From: WHSW01 sp963851045
Lineage (GTDB): Bacteria > Actinomycetota > Thermoleophilia > Solirubrobacterales > 70-9
NCBI GenBank assembly: GCA_963851045.1
Contig: CAWKNC010000002.1
Span: forward strand, 1,550,001-1,614,000
Direction of reading: 5' to 3'
Length of the DNA stretch: 64,000 nucleotides
The position numbers and the translations under genes are program-made. The stretch's first letter is position 1; each line of letters begins with the position of its first letter. The notes below the pieces were generated by a model, which was not told where the DNA came from, did no database searches, and saw only the letters and a program-made list of their open reading frames with translations. Of this stretch, positions 60,230-64,000 are shown piece after piece.

Positions 60230-61114
60230 ATGAGCAGGCCGCCGGCGCTTGACGTCGTCATCGTCTCCTACCGCTGCGAGGCCTTACTGCGCGACTGCCT
60301 CAGCTCGCTGGGCGATCACCCGCCGAGCGTCCCCTTGCACGTCACCGTCGTCGACAACGCCTCCGGCGACGACACACCGGCGATGGTCCGGCGCGAGTTT
60401 GGCGACGTCGAGCTGATCGAACAGCCACACAACAGTGGATTCAGCGTCGCCAACAACGTTGGCATCGCGACCGGCAGCGCTCCGTACGTGCTCGTTCTCA
60501 ACCCCGACACCCGGATCACTCCGGGAGCTCTCGACGCTGTGCTCGCCGTCCTCGAGGCGCAGCCGGAGGTCGGTATGGCCGGACCGCGGTTGGAGCTTGA
60601 CGACGGCAGTTTCGACCATGCCTCGCGGCGCTCCTTTCCGACTCCACTGAGCGCGCTCGGCCACTTCACGGGCGTCGGCCGGCGCGAGGGCGCGAGCGGC
60701 TCGCTCGCCGCATATCGGGCGCCGGAGGTGGAGTCCGGCCCGGTCGAGGCAATCAACGGCGCCTTCATGTTGATCAGACGCCGCGCGCTCGAGGAGGTTG
60801 GTGCCTTCGACCCCCGCTACTGGATGTACATGGAGGACCTCGATCTCTGTTTCCGCTTCGCGAAGGCGGGCTGGACGACCTGGTACGAGCCCGCCGCGAC
60901 GGTCATCCACGTCAAGGCCGGCACGAGCGGCAAGCGAAGATCGCTGCGACTCAATCGCGCCTTTCACTACGGGATGTTTCGCTTTTATCGCGATCACTAC
61001 GCGGCCTCGCGCAGCCCGCTGACGAACGCGGCGGTCTACACCGCCATCGCGGGCAAACTGGCGATCTCGGCGGCTCGAAGCGCCACCGGACGCGCGCGCG
61101 ACCGGTTCTCCTAG
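60230..61114 (+). CDS. GT2 glycosyltransferase (rhamnosyltransferase WbbL-like)
   Basis: A 294-residue GT2. It has LDVVIVSYRCEALLRDCLSS, VTVVDNASGDDTPAMVRREF, NSGFSVANNVGI and VLVLNPDTRITPGALDAVL (D-x-D), then WMYMEDLDLCFRFAKAGW with ED at the catalytic-base position. This is the pattern of rhamnosyl and galactofuranosyl transferases. It follows the epimerase and overlaps the convergent M48 gene by 4 bp. Confidence 0.92.
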   Translation: MSRPPALDVVIVSYRCEALLRDCLSSLGDHPPSVPLHVTVVDNASGDDTPAMVRREFGDVELIEQPHNSGFSVANNVGIATGSAPYVLVLNPDTRITPGALDAVLAVLEAQPEVGMAGPRLELDDGSFDHASRRSFPTPLSALGHFTGVGRREGASGSLAAYRAPEVESGPVEAINGAFMLIRRRALEEVGAFDPRYWMYMEDLDLCFRFAKAGWTTWYEPAATVIHVKAGTSGKRRSLRLNRAFHYGMFRFYRDHYAASRSPLTNAAVYTAIAGKLAISAARSATGRARDRFS

Positions 61115-62373
61115 CGCCCGCGCGCCCCGTACGAGAGCGCCCCGCCGATGCGGTCAACCGTCGAGGGATGGGTTGAAAAGATCGCGCTCCGCAGCGCGGG
61201 CGGGTCCGGATCGGTGACGTTCGTGCGCCCGAGCTGAATCTGAACATCTACGAGCGCAGCCGGGTCGTTCGTGAGCTCCAGCGCGAACTGATCAGCGCTC
61301 GCCTCGACCTTTCGCGATAGCTGGTTGCCGACGACGTTGAGGGCGAATGCCGCGAGAGTCAGCGCGAGCACGTAAGCCGGAATGGCCGCGGGCGAACGCG
61401 GATCGGCACCGGAGCGCCGTGCGAGCGCAAGTGCCACCTCGCGCGTGAACAGCAGTCCAAACGGTGCCACCAAGACGACGAAGATCAGCCCGCGGCGGAT
61501 GTCGCTGTGGGCGACATGGCCGAGCTCGTGCGCGACGATCGAGCGCAGCTCGGGCCGCCTTGCGTTCGCCAGCAGGTTGTCGTAGAGGACGACTCGCTTG
61601 CTCGAGCCGATGCCGTCGACGTAGGCGTTCAGCGCCGTGCTGCGGCGGCTGGCATCGATTCGGTACACCTCGCCGACCTCAACCCCGGCGCGCTCGGCCA
61701 GGTCCAGCACCTCCTCGCGCGCCACGCTGTCCGCGGGCAAGGGCTCGAATCGGTTGAAAACCGGCGCGAGCAAGACCGGTCCGATCCACGTCAGCAGCGC
61801 CGCGATCACGATCACCGCGCCGGTCCCAGGAATCCACCAGTGGCGCGGCCATCGCCGCACCACGGCCAGCAGCAGCGTCGTTCCGATCGCGGTCATCGCG
61901 GCCGCGATCGCAACCGACTTCGCGACGTCAGCGAACCAGGCGTCGAGTGACTGGGTCGAGAGGCCGACGTCGACAGCGCGCTCGTGTGACCAGATGGAGA
62001 CCGGCAGCGTCGCGACCGTAATCGCAACGGCGATAGCGGCACCTGCGATGGCGGCCCCTCGCAGGGGCCTGCCGGCGAGGCCGTCCAGGACGCGCCGTAG
62101 GCGGCGCGGGCGCCCGAAGACGAGCCCGACGAGAACGCCAGCCTCGATCAGAAGGGACGCGATTAGCAGCCGCGCCTGCCCGTTGCGGAAGGCCTCAGCG
62201 CGGTCGATCTCGGTCGCCGTGAAGTACTGGGTTTCGTCGACCGCGAACGGTTTCGGCGGGGCGTCACTCGGCGCCAGGAGCCAAAGCGCAAGCTCGGCGA
62301 CCAAGATCATCGCCACGGCGGCCCCGCCGATCCGCATTGCGTTCGAGCGTGGCCAAAAGCCCGCCTCGCTCAT
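61111..62373 (-). CDS. M48 family membrane metalloprotease (Ste24/CAAX protease-like)
   Basis: A 420-residue membrane protease with about six helices. The zinc motif is VAHELGHVAHSD (H-E-x-x-H), the third ligand is in KVEASADQFALEL, and the N-terminal region has the long helix pair and FNRFEPLPADSV typical of Ste24-type enzymes. It probably degrades or processes membrane proteins. TATCGT lies 8 bp before ATG 62373. Confidence 0.92.
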   Translation of the reverse strand: MSEAGFWPRSNAMRIGGAAVAMILVAELALWLLAPSDAPPKPFAVDETQYFTATEIDRAEAFRNGQARLLIASLLIEAGVLVGLVFGRPRRLRRVLDGLAGRPLRGAAIAGAAIAVAITVATLPVSIWSHERAVDVGLSTQSLDAWFADVAKSVAIAAAMTAIGTTLLLAVVRRWPRHWWIPGTGAVIVIAALLTWIGPVLLAPVFNRFEPLPADSVAREEVLDLAERAGVEVGEVYRIDASRRSTALNAYVDGIGSSKRVVLYDNLLANARRPELRSIVAHELGHVAHSDIRRGLIFVVLVAPFGLLFTREVALALARRSGADPRSPAAIPAYVLALTLAAFALNVVGNQLSRKVEASADQFALELTNDPAALVDVQIQLGRTNVTDPDPPALRSAIFSTHPSTVDRIGGALSYGARGR

Positions 62374-62380
62374 TGCTGCC

Positions 62381-62387
62381 TACGATA
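62381..62387. promoter_or_regulatory. Overlapping divergent -10 elements TACGAT / TATCGT
   Basis: TACGATA reads as TACGAT on the plus strand (62381-62386) and as TATCGT on the minus strand (62382-62387). The first lies 10 bp before GTG 62397 of the phosphoesterase frame, the second 8 bp before ATG 62373 of the M48 gene. Confidence 0.45.
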
Positions 62388-62396
62388 GTCCGCCCG

Positions 62397-63161
62397 GTGG
62401 GTCCGGGGCTCTCGATGCGCCTCGCTCTGATCAGCGACATCCACTCGAACCTGCCTGCGCTCGAGGCGGTCCTCGCCGACGTTGAGACGGCCGGCGTCGA
62501 CCAGCTCTGGTGCCTGGGCGACGTCGTCGGCTACGGCGCACAACCCAACGAGTGCGCCGAGCTGGTGGCCGAACGCTGCGAGGTTTGCCTTGTCGGAAAC
62601 CACGATCTCGCGGCTCTCGAGCAGCTCGACATCTCGACGTTTTCCCCCGCAGCGGCCAGCGCCGTGCGCTGGACCCGCGAGGAGATGAACGAAGCGACGC
62701 ACGAGTTCCTCGCGAAACTGCAGCCGTCGGATGAGTCGCGCGACGTCGGCCTGTACCACGCGTCGCCCCGCGATCCGGTCTGGGAGTACGTCCTCTGGCC
62801 GGATCAGGCCGCGCAGTGCATCCGCGCCCAGGCAAAGCGCGTGAGCTTCGTCGGTCACTCCCACGTGGCCCTCTTCTTCGCCCTCGCAGAGGAGGGCGCT
62901 GGCGGCATCGAAGATGCGCGCGGGGCGCAGGCCGCGGCCGGAACCAGCCTCGACGTTCGGCGCGGGCGCTGGCTGGTGAACCCCGGCAGCGTCGGTCAGC
63001 CGCGTGACGGGGACCCTCGGGCCGCCTGGCTCGAGCTCGATACCGAGGCCTGGCAGGCGAGCTTTCACCGCGTCGTCTACGACATCGACCGCGCGGCTGA
63101 CGCAATTGTCGCCGCCGAGCTGCCCGAGCACCTCGCGCGGCGGCTATACGTGGGTCAGTGA
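62397..63161 (+). CDS. Metallophosphoesterase (YfcE/MJ0936-like)
   Basis: A calcineurin-like phosphoesterase of 254 residues from GTG 62397, or 248 from ATG 62415. It has ALISDIHSNLPALEAVLAD (D-x-H), LWCLGDVVGYG (G-D), LVGNHDLAAL (G-N-H-D), FVGHSHVALFF (G-H-x-H) and LVNPGSVGQPRDGDPRAAWL. All metal ligands are present. It is likely a cytoplasmic phosphodiesterase. GTG 62397 is preferred because of the -10 element before it; ATG 62415 begins exactly at the family start. Confidence 0.93.
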   Translation: MGPGLSMRLALISDIHSNLPALEAVLADVETAGVDQLWCLGDVVGYGAQPNECAELVAERCEVCLVGNHDLAALEQLDISTFSPAAASAVRWTREEMNEATHEFLAKLQPSDESRDVGLYHASPRDPVWEYVLWPDQAAQCIRAQAKRVSFVGHSHVALFFALAEEGAGGIEDARGAQAAAGTSLDVRRGRWLVNPGSVGQPRDGDPRAAWLELDTEAWQASFHRVVYDIDRAADAIVAAELPEHLARRLYVGQ

Positions 63162-63193
63162 GTCAGCTTGGTCGAGCGCAGTGGTTCAAGAAC

Positions 63194-63199
63194 TAGACT
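63194..63199 (+). promoter_or_regulatory. -10 element TAGACT of the lipoprotein-kinase operon
   Basis: TAGACT lies 7 bp before ATG 63207. Confidence 0.5.
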
Positions 63200-63206
63200 C
63201 GCCGCG

Positions 63207-63755
63207 ATGCGCGGGGTCAACAAAATCAGCCTGCTCGCAGCCGTTTTCGCGGCCGCGCTCGCGATCGCGGGCTGCGGCTCCGGCGACGAGGGCACGATTC
63301 CGAGCGACCAATCGGACACATTGCTCAGCCTGCTCTCCTCCGTCCAGAACAGCGTTGAAACTGGCGACTGTGAACTGGCCCAGAAAACCGCGGAGGAACT
63401 CGTCGACACCGTGAACGGGTTGCCCGCCGATGTCGACAACGAGGTTCAGGGCGCCCTCACGAGAGCGTCGGAGCAACTCGTGAATCTCGCTCAGAACCCT
63501 GAGGAGTGCGTCGACGAGAACGCCTCCGGACCCGAGGGCGTCGAGACCACCGACACCACGGACACAACGGCTACGGAGTCGACAACCACTCTCGAGGAGA
63601 CGACGACACCGGACGAGTCGACCACCACGGAAGAGGAACAGCCCCCAGCGCCGGAGGAGGACTCAGAGCCGGCCTCCCCCGGCGGCGGCAACGGTGGCCA
63701 GCCAGGTGGCGCAACCCCGAGCGGCGGCCTCGAGCCCCCGGACGGCGGCGGATGA
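63207..63755 (+). CDS. Lipoprotein with Thr/Glu-rich tail
   Basis: A 182-residue protein with a signal peptide ending in a lipobox (AIAGCGSG near residue 22). A helical region of about 80 residues follows (TLLSLLSSVQNSVETGDCEL, two Cys), then a tail of Thr, Glu, Pro and Gly (residues 107-182). It is probably anchored outside the membrane, with a wall-spanning tail. Its stop overlaps the kinase ATG (ATGA), so it may be a sensor or substrate of that kinase. Confidence 0.72.
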   Translation: MRGVNKISLLAAVFAAALAIAGCGSGDEGTIPSDQSDTLLSLLSSVQNSVETGDCELAQKTAEELVDTVNGLPADVDNEVQGALTRASEQLVNLAQNPEECVDENASGPEGVETTDTTDTTATESTTTLEETTTPDESTTTEEEQPPAPEEDSEPASPGGGNGGQPGGATPSGGLEPPDGGG

Positions 63756-64000
63756 ACTCGACGATCTCCGATCGCTACGAGCTCGGCGACCGCCTGGGCT
63801 CAGGTGGAATGTCGACCGTCTACCGCGCGACCGACCGTGTGCTCGAGCGCACGGTCGCGGTGAAGATCCTCGCCGAGCACCTCTCCGACGACGACAAGTT
63901 CGTTGCGCGCTTTCGCCGCGAGGCGCTCGCGGTCGCGAAGCTGATCCACCCGAACATCGTTCAGGTCTACGACACGGGCGTCGACACTGACCGCCACTAC
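63752..64000 (+). CDS. PknB-type serine/threonine protein kinase, N-terminal fragment
   Basis: The first 83 residues of a Hanks-type kinase, cut by the window end. The Gly-rich loop is GDRLGSGGMSTVYRATD, the ATP-binding Lys lies in TVAVKILAEHL, and the alpha-C Glu lies in FRREALAVAKLIHPNIVQVY. In this group the kinase is usually followed by a membrane helix and PASTA repeats that sense cell-wall fragments. It is coupled to the preceding lipoprotein gene. Confidence 0.93.
   Translation, partial: MNSTISDRYELGDRLGSGGMSTVYRATDRVLERTVAVKILAEHLSDDDKFVARFRREALAVAKLIHPNIVQVYDTGVDTDRHY

Overview
The window is a GC-rich, densely packed bacterial chromosome segment. The oxidase genes, the order rplM-rpsI-glmM-glmS-acpS-nnr-alr, a GuaB3-type IMP dehydrogenase-family protein, a mycobacterial-type PyrF and many GTG/TTG starts point to Actinomycetota. 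The secreted proteins and glycan genes look most like Thermoleophilia (Solirubrobacterales relatives). That placement is inference from gene content. No tRNA, rRNA, insertion sequence or CRISPR array was seen.

Layout. 1-9.4 kb is aerobic respiration: heme A/O synthesis (ctaA fragment, ctaB), small oxidase proteins and a diheme cytochrome c lie on the plus strand. The core oxidase ctaC-ctaD-X-ctaE lies on the minus strand, where X is a duplicated stress-protein-like gene translationally coupled on both sides. 9.5-14.4 kb holds a zinc-ribbon protein, a secreted protein, an ABC exporter (ATPase plus two permeases) and a coupled GH63-like glycosidase. 14.3-26.5 kb is housekeeping on the minus strand: infA, enoyl-CoA hydratase, a HIT protein, cca, alr, nnr, acpS, a DUF3352 lipoprotein, glmS, glmM, rpsI and rplM. 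26.7-28.7 kb carries two M23 peptidase paralogues.

28.7-62.4 kb is mainly a surface-glycan region: two flippases, eight GT2 and two GT4-like glycosyltransferases, three multi-pass membrane proteins of GT-C type, three zinc-ribbon methyltransferases (one fused to a second methyltransferase), a FAD oxidoreductase and an NAD-dependent sugar epimerase. Housekeeping genes are interleaved: guaB3-guaA, a PfkB kinase, dacA, a LysM protein, pyrF, hup and argS. The window ends with an M48 protease, a phosphoesterase, a lipoprotein and the start of a PknB-type kinase.

The strongest cross-cutting signal is regulatory. More than twenty genes have a TAnnnT hexamer 6-10 bp before the chosen start codon, as expected for leaderless transcripts, and this settles several ambiguous starts. 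Other points of interest are the coupled protein inside the oxidase operon, an arginyl-tRNA synthetase without a recognisable HIGH motif, a probable CTG start for pyrF, an S9 protein with a long acidic repeat extension, a conserved C-terminal tail on three GT2 enzymes, and a possible attenuator before guaB3. Two genes carry single-base frameshifts and one gene is a decayed remnant.
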